Of a stretch of DNA of 34,064 nucleotides, positions 24,302 to 31,868 are shown piece after piece. The DNA lies in contig CALVAT010000010.1 in assembly GCA_944325565.1 (NCBI GenBank), forward strand, positions 1-34,064, in the 5' to 3' direction. Position 1 is the first letter of the stretch. Every line of letters begins with the position of its first letter. Both the position numbers and the translations under genes were made by a program. Under the pieces are notes generated by a model. That model had not been told where the DNA came from. It worked only from the letters and a program-made list of their open reading frames with translations, and made no database searches. This DNA is from Candidatus Gastranaerophilales bacterium. GTDB taxonomy: Bacteria > Cyanobacteriota > Vampirovibrionia > Gastranaerophilales > Gastranaerophilaceae.

Positions 24302-25225
24302 TTAGTTATGCTTTTCTGACTTTAGTATTTGAATATTTCTTGTTTCAGAAAAATCAAACCTTGCTGCTTTGATTTTTTCTCTTGTTTCTTCATCAAGGCT
24401 GTGACCGTTAACAAGCCTGTCTACAAAACCGTTATTTAGTTTTACTGCTTTGGGAAGAGCCCCGATATCGTCTAATATATCTTTTATTTGAACAAAATCG
24501 TAAGAATAAGACTGTTTGGACTGATAAACAAGAGTTTCTCCTGTCATTGATTCTACCGGCTTTCCGCCTTCGTCAAAATAAAGCTTAAATATTGATTTTA
24601 AATCCTGAAGTTCGGATTGCATTGTCTGAACAGCCTGTTGTATTCTTAAATATCTTTCAAACAGATATTCTATATTATCAATCTGTTTCATCTGCCAGTC
24701 GTATTTTTTCTCATAGAGTTTTTTAAGCTTGGGATATGCTTTTGCAAGTCCTACTGTATCAGCCATTGCTCTATGCCTTGTATCAAACTCAACCCCGAAT
24801 TTGTTCATAAGATTTTCCAGTCCGTGTGATTCAAATTCCGGATATACTTCTTTGAACAAAAATTGAGAGTCGATTCGCTGGTTTTCTATTGGTTTTCCGT
24901 AAAGTCTTTTAGAAGCTTCATTTATGAAATTGTAATCAAATATAGCGTTATGGGCTACTATAGGATAATCCCCTATAAATTCAAGGATTTTTGGCATGAC
25001 TTCTTCTTCTGTCGGTTGGTCAGCAACCATTTCTTCTGTTATGCCGTGAACAGCCATACTTGATTTTCTTATATGCTGCTGCGGATTGATTAGAGTTTCA
25101 TAGCTGTCTTTTATTACGCCGTTTTCTAATCTTACAGCGGCAAATTCTATCATTCTCTCTTTTTTATAATCCAATCCCGTTGTTTCTACATCAAGGACAA
25201 TTTCTATACATTTTTTTCTTGGCAT
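24302..25225 (-). CDS. DnaQ-like 3'-5' exonuclease (DEDDh family)
   Basis: This 307-aa protein has an N-terminal DEDDh exonuclease domain (about 1-170) like the DNA polymerase III epsilon subunit. The four acidic residues and the histidine are visible: D12 and E14 (LDVETTGLD), D96 (HNAIFDYNF), and H150 with D155 (TRHRAMADT). After it lies a helical linker of about 180-215 (LQQ-type heptads) and a C-terminal domain of about 90 residues I cannot assign. It could be the proofreading subunit or a repair exonuclease. The extra C-terminal half argues for a lineage-specific form. It appears monocistronic. Confidence 0.85.
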   Translation of the reverse strand: MPRKKCIEIVLDVETTGLDYKKERMIEFAAVRLENGVIKDSYETLINPQQHIRKSSMAVHGITEEMVADQPTEEEVMPKILEFIGDYPIVAHNAIFDYNFINEASKRLYGKPIENQRIDSQFLFKEVYPEFESHGLENLMNKFGVEFDTRHRAMADTVGLAKAYPKLKKLYEKKYDWQMKQIDNIEYLFERYLRIQQAVQTMQSELQDLKSIFKLYFDEGGKPVESMTGETLVYQSKQSYSYDFVQIKDILDDIGALPKAVKLNNGFVDRLVNGHSLDEETREKIKAARFDFSETRNIQILKSEKHN

Positions 25226-25364
25226 TCAAATCTCCCTCATCTCTATATTAACACAAACCTATGTTCAGTCATCTAATTTAAAATTTTTATAATTTATTAC
25301 AGAATAACAATGTCTTTAAAAAGCAGCAATAACTTGCAATACAGGGGGTAAAAGCACACAGGAC
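25226..25364. other. Divergent intergenic spacer
   Basis: This is AT-rich sequence between the exonuclease start and the transglycosylase promoter. No open frame or strong hairpin was seen. The short G run ACAGGGGGTAAAAG (25341-25354) is unassigned. Confidence 0.4.
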
Positions 25365-25392
25365 TTGACTTTTTATCTTTATGAAGTAATAT
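25365..25392 (+). promoter_or_regulatory. Promoter of the lytic transglycosylase gene
   Basis: TTGACT (25365-25370) and TAATAT (25387-25392) are 16 bases apart. Transcription should begin near 25399, leaving a leader of about 260 bases before the preferred start codon. Confidence 0.65.
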
Positions 25393-25398
25393 AAACAG

Positions 25399-25662
25399 GA
25401 AACAGGTTATTTAATCTCTTGTGAATGTCTAAGCAATCAGATTTAAAAAACTTGTTTTCCGGGGGGCTCCCGAGGGGGCTGCGAAGGTAGTTACAACAGT
25501 TGAAAAAAATAATCTGGAGTAATTACGTCAGAACAGATTTAGCACTCCGCTTAACAACACTGAATTTTGGAGGATGGTTGTCTTATTAACAGCCGAAAAC
25601 GAAATCAGAATCTGGCAAAAAGCTTTTACCCCGTTTCGATTTACAAAACAGAGGATTACAAT
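25399..25662 (+). promoter_or_regulatory. Long structured 5' leader, candidate riboswitch or regulatory RNA
   Basis: The leader folds into nested stems: CAGATT (25438-25443) with AATCTG (25511-25516), AACTTGTT (25449-25456) with AACAGTT (25495-25501, one bulge), and an apical CGGG/CCCG hairpin (25460-25472). The G-rich core (25460-25487) is unlike the AT-rich surroundings. A second CAGATT at 25534-25539 can compete for AATCTG, giving an alternative hairpin. Wall hydrolase genes are often controlled by c-di-AMP riboswitches, but I cannot match that consensus here. The class is unknown. Confidence 0.45.
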
Positions 25663-26262
25663 TTGATTAGAAAGTTACTAACACTAACCTTACTACTCAT
25701 CTCCTGCATTTTAGCAAATCCACAATACTCACAAGCAGCGACATCAAAAGCCACAGTCAAAGATTACATTGTTAAACATTCTTTGGAGATGGGTGTAGAT
25801 CCTGCTATTGGATTAAGTATCGCTAAAATGGAATCAGGATTTGTTCACGAAAAAAGAAGCTCTTTCGGCGCTGTCGGCGTTTTCCAATTAATGCCTTCTA
25901 CAGCCAGAAAGCTCGGGTATGACCCGTATCAATTGAGCGACAACATTCGCGGCGGTTTAATGTATTACAAGATGATGTATCAGAAATTCGGCTCTATGGA
26001 GCTCGCTCTTGCTGCTTACAATGCCGGCCCCGGTAATGTAAGCAAATACAAAGGTGTTCCTCCTTTTGCTGAAACAAAACGCTTTATCAGCGGTATTATG
26101 AACGAGTATAATTCTCAAAAAATCAACCCTGATCCGGCAATTTTGAAATACAAACAAAACGGAGTTTACAAAGGTCCATTGACCATTGACAAAGAGGCTA
26201 ATGTCTTGAGGAAAACTACCCTTGACAGTCTGCCGATAGTTACCTTATCCGGTGCTATTTAA
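25663..26262 (+). CDS. Lytic transglycosylase (SLT domain)
   Basis: This 199-aa exported protein cleaves peptidoglycan glycan strands to leave 1,6-anhydro-MurNAc ends. A signal peptide (IRKLLTLTLLLISCILANP, cut near QAA at 26) is followed by a soluble-lytic-transglycosylase domain: catalytic E57 in AKMESGF, GAVGVFQLMPSTA (69-81) and LALAAYNAGPGNVSKY. I chose TTG 25663 because AGAGG lies eight bases before it and the signal peptide then begins correctly. The upstream in-frame TTG 25567 would put 32 hydrophilic residues in front. The long leader suggests regulation at the RNA level. Confidence 0.85.
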   Translation: MIRKLLTLTLLLISCILANPQYSQAATSKATVKDYIVKHSLEMGVDPAIGLSIAKMESGFVHEKRSSFGAVGVFQLMPSTARKLGYDPYQLSDNIRGGLMYYKMMYQKFGSMELALAAYNAGPGNVSKYKGVPPFAETKRFISGIMNEYNSQKINPDPAILKYKQNGVYKGPLTIDKEANVLRKTTLDSLPIVTLSGAI

Positions 26263-26277
26263 AAACAAAACCTACTG

Positions 26278-26328
26278 AAAAAAGCATTTTGTAAAGTTTT
26301 ATCAAAAAATTACAAAATGCTTTTTTTT
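26278..26328 (+). terminator. Terminator of the lytic transglycosylase gene
   Basis: A6 plus GCATTTTGTAA (26278-26294) pairs with TTACAAAATGC plus T8 (26310-26328), a 17-bp perfect stem with a U run. Confidence 0.9.
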
Positions 26329-26369
26329 ATTTTAAAATATTAATATGGTTATAAACGAGCTGAGGACGT

Positions 26370-27050
26370 ATGTTTAAAGAAACGAAAACACACGAGGTCA
26401 CTACCGACGTAGTTATTTTTACGATTAAAGATGAGAAACTTAAGGTATTGCTGGTAAGACGTGCGAACGAACCGTTTAAAGGTAAATGGGCATTGCCGGG
26501 CGGTTATATTCGTATCTCTGAAACGATTGATGAAGCGGCTTTGCGTATATTGAAAGAAAAAACTAACGTTCAAAATATCTATCTGGAGCAGCTTTATACT
26601 TTTGGTGATCCGCTGCGTCACCCTGCCGCACGTGTTATTACCTGTGCATATTTCGCACTTATCCGTTCGGATGACATTGTTCTCTCTTTTGAAGAAAACA
26701 CTGAAATTACAGAAGTAAAATGGCATCCTGTAAACAGCTTGCCTGCACTGGCTTTTGACCACAAAGAAATTATTGAATATTCATTGAAAAGGACAAGAGA
26801 ACGACTCGAGTTTTGCCCGATTGCGTTCCAGCTTTTGCCTCAGAAATTCACCCTGACAGAGCTGCAAAAGGCCTATGAGATGATTCTTATGAAAAAGCTG
26901 GATAAACGTAATTTTAGAAAGAAATTTTTGTCACTTTCGATTTTAAAAGAACTCGATGAATACACAAAATCAGGCTCTAAAAGACCTGCTAGATTGTATT
27001 CTTTTGATAAAATTACGCTGGATTCTAAGAGAGGACACTTCTTCTCTTAA
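26370..27050 (+). CDS. NrtR-like transcriptional regulator (Nudix domain + winged helix)
   Basis: This 226-aa protein has an N-terminal Nudix fold and a C-terminal HTH_NUDIX domain (FTLTELQKAYEMILMKKLDKRNF, then KRPARLYSF), the layout of NrtR regulators of NAD metabolism, which sense ADP-ribose. The Nudix box, GX5EX7REUXEEXGU, is degenerate: G45 and E51 are kept, but the REUXEE part is R59-I60-L61-K62-E63-K64 and the next Gly is Asn. It should therefore bind rather than hydrolyse ligand. NAD genes are not nearby; related branches control arabinose or other sugar pathways, so the regulon is open. Shine-Dalgarno GAGGA. A bidirectional terminator follows. Confidence 0.82.
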   Translation: MFKETKTHEVTTDVVIFTIKDEKLKVLLVRRANEPFKGKWALPGGYIRISETIDEAALRILKEKTNVQNIYLEQLYTFGDPLRHPAARVITCAYFALIRSDDIVLSFEENTEITEVKWHPVNSLPALAFDHKEIIEYSLKRTRERLEFCPIAFQLLPQKFTLTELQKAYEMILMKKLDKRNFRKKFLSLSILKELDEYTKSGSKRPARLYSFDKITLDSKRGHFFS

Positions 27051-27068
27051 ACAACTATTAACCTGCAT

Positions 27069-27111
27069 AAAAAGAAGGACTCCATTATTGAATTATGGAG
27101 TCTTTCTTTTT
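27069..27111. terminator. Bidirectional terminator between nrtR-like and pcrA
   Basis: GACTCCAT (27078-27085) pairs with ATGGAGTC (27095-27102). The stem extends through AAAAAGAAG and TTTCTTTTT with one G-U. It has A-rich and U-rich flanks, so it can end both convergent transcripts. Confidence 0.85.
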
Positions 27112-27135
27112 ATGTGTTTTATGAAAAACTGTGTT

Positions 27136-29670
27136 CTAAAACTTCTTTAAATTTGCATACAAAGCATCAACAGCCTTTTTGCCGTATTTGCCAAAGTCAA
27201 TGACATACATTGATGACGAACCTATCTGTTTTATTTCCTCAATATGACCGATTCCAAATTTTTCATGGAACACTCTGTCACCCTGTTTAAATCCCGAGGT
27301 AGTTTCTGCCTGTGCTGCAGCCTGCGCGGCTTCTTTGGCTTTCTTTTCTTCAAGCATTCTTTTTATCGGGTTGTCCTCAAGAATCTTTTTGACTCTTTCT
27401 TCATCTTTGGCCTTGTTCTGTTCATTTTTAACAACATAAGCTTCTCGTTTTACAAAATTGTTTTGTTTCGGCGCATATAATGGTTTGTAAGAGTTACTAC
27501 TGCTGTTTTCTCCATTATAAACAGGCTTTTTCTTAACAACTTTGCTGATGCTCTGAGTATTGCTAAAGCCTGCTGACGGGGCAATAAACCCTTTGCCGAA
27601 GCTTGTTGTCTTTTCTACATATCCCGAAGAATCAGAACGCGCCTGTGATTTAAGCTTGTTGACAGCCTGATTAAAGGTTCCCCTTCCGCTTGATGAGTAG
27701 CTGTTTTCATCAGAGGTGTTTCTTTCAGTAAGATTGTACGGAATTTCTTCTAAGAAGCGGCTCGGGGTGTAGTATCTTGTTTCTCCCCACATCTGGCGTC
27801 TTTTGGCATAGGTGATAAAGAGCTTTTGTTTTGCACGTGTAACCCCTACATACATAAGGCGTCGTTCTTCTTCCATTTCTGTGTTGTTGTTTAAAGAACG
27901 GCTGTGCGGGAAGATTCCTTCCTCAAGCCCTGCAAGAAATACCGTGTCAAACTCAAGACCTTTTGCCGCATGCAGGGTCATCAGAGTAACGGCGTTGTCA
28001 GAATCAGGAGTTTCGTCAAGGTCGCTGACCAGTGCCACCTGGGCAAGGAATTCGCCCAGTATATTGGTTTCATCTTCCGGTGAAAAATCACGCGCTACGT
28101 TAACTAGCTCCTGCAGGTTTTCTATGCGTGATTGAGATTCCTCTGTATCCTCCTGCTTTAACTCTGCAAGATAGCCGGTTTCTTCAATAATAAATGCAAT
28201 AAACTCAGGCAATGAAAGTGATGTTCTGTTTTTGTCCAATTTGTCAATAAGCTCAATAAAGTTTTTGAGCTTGGATTTTACACCAGAAGAAAAATCTTCG
28301 TATTCATCAATGTTTTGAATAACCTCATATATGGAATAATCCATCTGTGTTGCAATATCCTGCAATTTTTTAACGGTTGTATCACCGATGGAACGTTTCG
28401 GGACATTGATAATTCTTTTTAAACTTTGTGAATCCTGCCTGTTATAAATAAGTTTTAAATACGCAATCAGGTCTTTAATTTCCTTACGGTCATAGAACTT
28501 TAAGCCGCCTACCATACGGTAAGAAATGCCCTGTGATATGAGCGCTTCTTCTATTGCACGCGATTGTGAGTTTGTTCGGTATAATACGGCGCAGTCGTTG
28601 AGATTGCGTACGTTGCTGCGTATTTTGTTTGCTATGTAATAGGCTTCGCCGGATTCGTCCTGCGCCTCGTAGATATCGATTTTTTCACCCTGACCCTTTG
28701 TTGAGTACAGGTTTTTGCTCAGACGTTCTGTGTTGTTGACAATGATTGCGTTGGCTGCATCAAGGATTGTGCCAACTGAGCGGTAGTTTTTTTCCAGTTT
28801 AATGAGTTTTGCATTTTTGTAATCCGTCTGGAAGTTGAGAATGATTTTGTAGTCCGCACCGCGCCAGCTGTAAATAGACTGGTCAACATCACCTACAACA
28901 CAAAGACTGCGGCCTTTTAATTCTTCATCTGTTTTGCCGTTTGAATACAGATGGCGTATAAGCATATACTGGCTTATGTTGGTGTCTTGAAACTCGTCTA
29001 CGAGAATGTGGGAGAATCTTTCGTGGTATTTGTTTCTGACTTCTTCGTTTGTGGAAAGCAGATTAACAGTCAAAAGCAGCATGTCATCAAAGTCTATGGC
29101 ATTATTGGCCAGAAGCTGTTTTTCATATTCATAATAAATCTCTGAAATCTTCTGGCTTCTGTAATCTCTGGCCCTTGTTGCAAAAGTGTAGGCATCTTGC
29201 ATTTTGCTTTTTGCGTTGCTTATTGCAGCTTTAACCAGCTTTGGGGCAAAAGTCTTTTCGTCAATATTTAATTTTTTTATTGCATTTTTTATGATTGTGT
29301 TGGTGTCAGTTTCGTCATAGATAACATAGTTGTTGTCCCATTTTCTGCCGTCGGGGCTTTTGTAGTTTTCTATGTCGAATCTGAGTATCCTGCCGCAGAT
29401 GTTGTGGAAGGTACCTACCCACATTTTTTTTACTACTTCTTCGCCTATCATTTTAGAAAGACGCTCGCGCATTTCTCTCGCTGCTTTGTTTGTAAAAGTT
29501 ACGGCAAGGATTTTATAGGGATTAACGCCGGATTTAACAAGATTAACTATACGTGTTGTCAAAACCTTTGTTTTTCCGCTGCCTGCACCTGCCAGTACAA
29601 GCAATGCCCCTTCTTTTTCAACAACGGCTTCTCTTTGTTCGTCATTAAGACCTTTGAGTAGTTCTTCCAA
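27136..29670 (-). CDS. pcrA: ATP-dependent DNA helicase PcrA/UvrD
   Basis: This superfamily 1A 3'-5' helicase of 844 aa removes RecA filaments and acts in nucleotide excision and mismatch repair. Motifs: Q motif LNDEQREAV, Walker A AGAGSGKT (about 27-34), VDEFQDTN (II), VGDVDQSIYSWRGAD (III), TLMTLHAAKGLEFDTVF (V) and MYVGVTRAKQKL (VI). The linker from about 650 to 790 is Ser/Asn/Lys-rich and disordered. The C-terminus GDRVFHEKFGIGHIEEI is the Tudor-like RNA-polymerase-contact domain of PcrA. I chose TTG 29670, which has GGGGGAG just before it. TTG 29694 would add eight residues. Confidence 0.94.
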   Translation of the reverse strand: MEELLKGLNDEQREAVVEKEGALLVLAGAGSGKTKVLTTRIVNLVKSGVNPYKILAVTFTNKAAREMRERLSKMIGEEVVKKMWVGTFHNICGRILRFDIENYKSPDGRKWDNNYVIYDETDTNTIIKNAIKKLNIDEKTFAPKLVKAAISNAKSKMQDAYTFATRARDYRSQKISEIYYEYEKQLLANNAIDFDDMLLLTVNLLSTNEEVRNKYHERFSHILVDEFQDTNISQYMLIRHLYSNGKTDEELKGRSLCVVGDVDQSIYSWRGADYKIILNFQTDYKNAKLIKLEKNYRSVGTILDAANAIIVNNTERLSKNLYSTKGQGEKIDIYEAQDESGEAYYIANKIRSNVRNLNDCAVLYRTNSQSRAIEEALISQGISYRMVGGLKFYDRKEIKDLIAYLKLIYNRQDSQSLKRIINVPKRSIGDTTVKKLQDIATQMDYSIYEVIQNIDEYEDFSSGVKSKLKNFIELIDKLDKNRTSLSLPEFIAFIIEETGYLAELKQEDTEESQSRIENLQELVNVARDFSPEDETNILGEFLAQVALVSDLDETPDSDNAVTLMTLHAAKGLEFDTVFLAGLEEGIFPHSRSLNNNTEMEEERRLMYVGVTRAKQKLFITYAKRRQMWGETRYYTPSRFLEEIPYNLTERNTSDENSYSSSGRGTFNQAVNKLKSQARSDSSGYVEKTTSFGKGFIAPSAGFSNTQSISKVVKKKPVYNGENSSSNSYKPLYAPKQNNFVKREAYVVKNEQNKAKDEERVKKILEDNPIKRMLEEKKAKEAAQAAAQAETTSGFKQGDRVFHEKFGIGHIEEIKQIGSSSMYVIDFGKYGKKAVDALYANLKKF

Positions 29671-29746
29671 TTCTCCCCCTGATACTCTAAACAATTTGCG
29701 CTGCGCCCCGTGTTATTTTCCGCCGACTGATTTTTGTGCGGGTAAG

Positions 29747-29775
29747 TTGATGTTTCAGCTTAATTTTGTTATAAT
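29747..29775 (+). promoter_or_regulatory. Strong promoter of the DprA-like gene
   Basis: TTGATG (29747-29752) and an extended -10, TGTTATAAT (29767-29775), are separated by 17 bases. The leader is about 75 bases and very AT-rich. Confidence 0.7.
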
Positions 29776-29858
29776 ACTTTTAATTTTCATAATTTATGAT
29801 ATTATTATGATAATCAAAAAAAAATTTTTAGTAAAATAATATATTTAGGAAAAATAAG

Positions 29859-30425
29859 ATGTCAGATGAAAACCAAGAAAAACAAGACCAACCGATGATT
29901 ATGGTTCCGACAGATGATCTGGACACTGTGTCAGAAGATTCTGATACTGTTGATCAGCTTGCTATGGAGCTTGCGACATTGCAGCAATCTACAAAAAGAA
30001 TAGCGATTATCGGCAGCCGTAATCTGCCCATTACACACCAGCAGATTATAGAAACTTTATCTTATGCGCTGGTTATGCAGGGCAACACTATTATTACATC
30101 GGGCGGTTCTTCGGGTACAAACGCTGCAACCATCCGCGGTGCTATGAAATCAAATCCCGAAAAATTAAAGGTTATTTTGCCGCAGACTATCGGTCAGCAG
30201 CCGTCTGACGTACAGGATCAGCTTATCGGTGTTCCTAACATCATTGAGCATGCCGATAGAGCAATGATGACTCTCGCTGATGCCAGCCGTATCTGTAACA
30301 GAGAAATCATTGACGACTGCCAGCAGTTGATTTGTTTCTTGTCGCATACATCTAATACTTTGCACAAAGCTATTGAATATGCGGAAGAATCTCACAAAGT
30401 TATTACTGCATTCTACTTGGATTAA
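29859..30425 (+). CDS. DprA-like Rossmann protein, cyanobacterial type
   Basis: The 188-aa protein has an acidic, disordered first 35 residues. Then VDQLAMELATLQQSTKRIAIIGSRNLPITHQQIIETLSYAL-type sequence (about 31-72), TSGGSSGTNAATIRGAM, VILPQTIGQQP and CNREIIDDCQQLICFLSHTS follow. That is the pattern of the small cyanobacterial proteins labelled DNA recombination-mediator protein A. It has the nucleotide-binding Rossmann core of DprA/LOG proteins but lacks the rest of DprA. DNA binding is inferred only; a LOG-like nucleotide role is possible. It has a strong own promoter and terminator. It is the best marker of cyanobacterial affinity here. Confidence 0.78.
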   Translation: MSDENQEKQDQPMIMVPTDDLDTVSEDSDTVDQLAMELATLQQSTKRIAIIGSRNLPITHQQIIETLSYALVMQGNTIITSGGSSGTNAATIRGAMKSNPEKLKVILPQTIGQQPSDVQDQLIGVPNIIEHADRAMMTLADASRICNREIIDDCQQLICFLSHTSNTLHKAIEYAEESHKVITAFYLD

Positions 30426-30449
30426 AATATAAAGTAGAAATTAAATCTT

Positions 30450-30481
30450 AAGAGCCTAGTAATATACTGGCTCTTTTTTTC
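30450..30481 (+). terminator. Terminator of the DprA-like gene
   Basis: AAGAGCC (30450-30456) pairs with GGCTCTT (30469-30475), with AGT/ACT extending the stem inside one bulge, followed by a T-rich run. Confidence 0.85.
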
Positions 30482-30565
30482 TCTGTTTTATAAATTCTTA
30501 TTGTAGAAAACTTAATCTAATACCTATATTTTATTAAGTTTTTCTGTAATACCCTGTAAATTCTA

Positions 30566-30594
30566 TTTACATTTGTGTAATATTTAGGTTATAT
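30566..30594 (+). promoter_or_regulatory. Promoter of the HsdR-N-like gene
   Basis: TTTACA (30566-30571) and TTATAT (30589-30594) are 17 bases apart. TTACA (30567-30571) and TGTAA (30576-30580) form a short dyad over the spacer that could be an operator. Confidence 0.6.
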
Positions 30595-30639
30595 TAATAA
30601 GGTTTAATAGTTGAGTATAGTTTTGTTGTGAGGGATAAG

Positions 30640-31716
30640 ATGGAATTTATTGAAAAATTAAATCAATTAAAAGAGCGTGTTATTAGCTTAAAAGACAATT
30701 TGCAGACAGAAGAAGCAACAAAAAATGCTTTAATAATGCCGTTTCTTAGTACACTTGGATATGATGTTTTTAACCCGTTAGAGGTTGTTCCTGAATTTAT
30801 TCCTGATAGTCGTTTAAAAAAAGATGAAAAAGTTGATTATGCAATTATTAAAGATGGTAAACCGATAATTTTGCTTGAATGCAAAAAAGTTGATAATGAT
30901 AAGTTAGATGTAAAAAAACATGCTAATCAGCTATTTAAATATTTTACTGCTTCAAAAGCTAAGTTTATTATTTTGACTAATGGTATTGTTTATAAATTTT
31001 TCTCTGATATAGAAGAGCCTAATATATTGGATAAAGAACCATTTTTTACTTTTAATTTGTTGGAATTTAAAGAGAATCAAGTTGAAACTCTTTCTGAATT
31101 TTGCAAGGAAAATTTTGATATTGAAAAAGCCTATTCTAATGCAGGAGATTTAAGATACATCAGGCAATTTGAAGAAGTTATTGAAAATGAATATCGTAAC
31201 CCCTCCGATGATTTTATAAGATACTTGTTGGATAAGTCAGAAATTTATGATGGGGTAAAAACCGCAAAAGTTGTTGAAAAACACAGAAAAACGACTATTG
31301 AAGCATTTAATCTATTTATGTCTAAAGTAATGAAAACATCTTTAGATTTCAGCTTAGCCTCAAAACAAGAAGAAAAAGATAACAAGAAAGAAATCATAAC
31401 TACATCTCAGGAAATTGAAGGCTATGCTATTGTAAAATCTATATTGGAAGGAAATTTTGATATAAATCGAATTAACTATAGAGATAATGCAAGTTATTTT
31501 AATATAATTATTGACAACAATATATTAAAAACTGTTTGCAGGTTGTATTTGAACAAGTCAAACAAATATATTGTATTTTTATCCTCAAATGATAATAAAG
31601 AAAAACGAAATTCTGAAGAAAAAATATTAATAAACTCAGTAAATGATTTATTCAAATATAAAGATAAGATTTTAAACAGAGTAAAAGAAATAGAAGCTAA
31701 TTATGCTAAAAAATAA
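30640..31716 (+). CDS. Stand-alone type I restriction HsdR N-terminal-domain protein
   Basis: This 358-aa protein resembles the COG4748-type proteins that carry the HsdR N-terminal nuclease domain without helicase. EEATKNALIMPFL and LGYDVFNPLEVVPEF lead into a PD-(D/E)xK site: D67 (VDYAII), E80 and K82 (LLECKK). The C-terminal 100 residues (EGYAIVKSIL, INYRDNASYFNIIID, CRLYLN) match the second conserved block of the same family. It is therefore full-length, not a broken hsdR. No hsdM or hsdS is adjacent. It may be an orphan nuclease acting in defence. The start is ATG 30640, with GAGGG upstream; GTG 30628 is an alternative. Confidence 0.78.
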   Translation: MEFIEKLNQLKERVISLKDNLQTEEATKNALIMPFLSTLGYDVFNPLEVVPEFIPDSRLKKDEKVDYAIIKDGKPIILLECKKVDNDKLDVKKHANQLFKYFTASKAKFIILTNGIVYKFFSDIEEPNILDKEPFFTFNLLEFKENQVETLSEFCKENFDIEKAYSNAGDLRYIRQFEEVIENEYRNPSDDFIRYLLDKSEIYDGVKTAKVVEKHRKTTIEAFNLFMSKVMKTSLDFSLASKQEEKDNKKEIITTSQEIEGYAIVKSILEGNFDINRINYRDNASYFNIIIDNNILKTVCRLYLNKSNKYIVFLSSNDNKEKRNSEEKILINSVNDLFKYKDKILNRVKEIEANYAKK

Positions 31717-31777
31717 TAGAAAGAGCTTATTATTTGAGCTACTTCTAATACCGAATCATACAGAGGATAATTAAGTT

Positions 31778-31805
31778 TTGATTTTATAAATATTACTGAT
31801 ATACT
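31778..31805 (+). promoter_or_regulatory. Promoter of the rloA-rloB-like operon
   Basis: TTGATT (31778-31783) and TATACT (31800-31805) are 16 bases apart, so the ATPase-Toprim pair has its own promoter separate from the HsdR-N-like gene. The leader contains two GCAAAATT copies. Confidence 0.6.
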
Positions 31806-31868
31806 TAAATTGTATTTTGCAAAATTCATGCAAAATTTTAAATTAACTTAATTTGATAAAAGGTTGAG

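Noticed and set aside
25438..25516. A known c-di-AMP (ydaO) riboswitch or a 6S RNA
   Set aside because: The gene context fits ydaO, but I could not match its conserved internal sequences, and the fold is too short for 6S. Kept only as an unclassified structured leader.
25574..25666. Leader peptide ORF ending on the transglycosylase start codon
   Set aside because: Its ATG directly abuts GGAGG, leaving no workable spacing for initiation, and no coding signal supports it.
29654..29839. Plus-strand 61-codon frame upstream of the DprA-like gene
   Set aside because: It overlaps the pcrA start in antisense and covers the strong promoter at 29747-29775. The C-terminal hydrophobic run is simply AT-rich promoter sequence.
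30640..31716. Remnant of a complete type I restriction system
   Set aside because: The protein has both conserved blocks of the stand-alone family and normal length, and no hsdM or hsdS fragments follow, so it is not a truncated hsdR.
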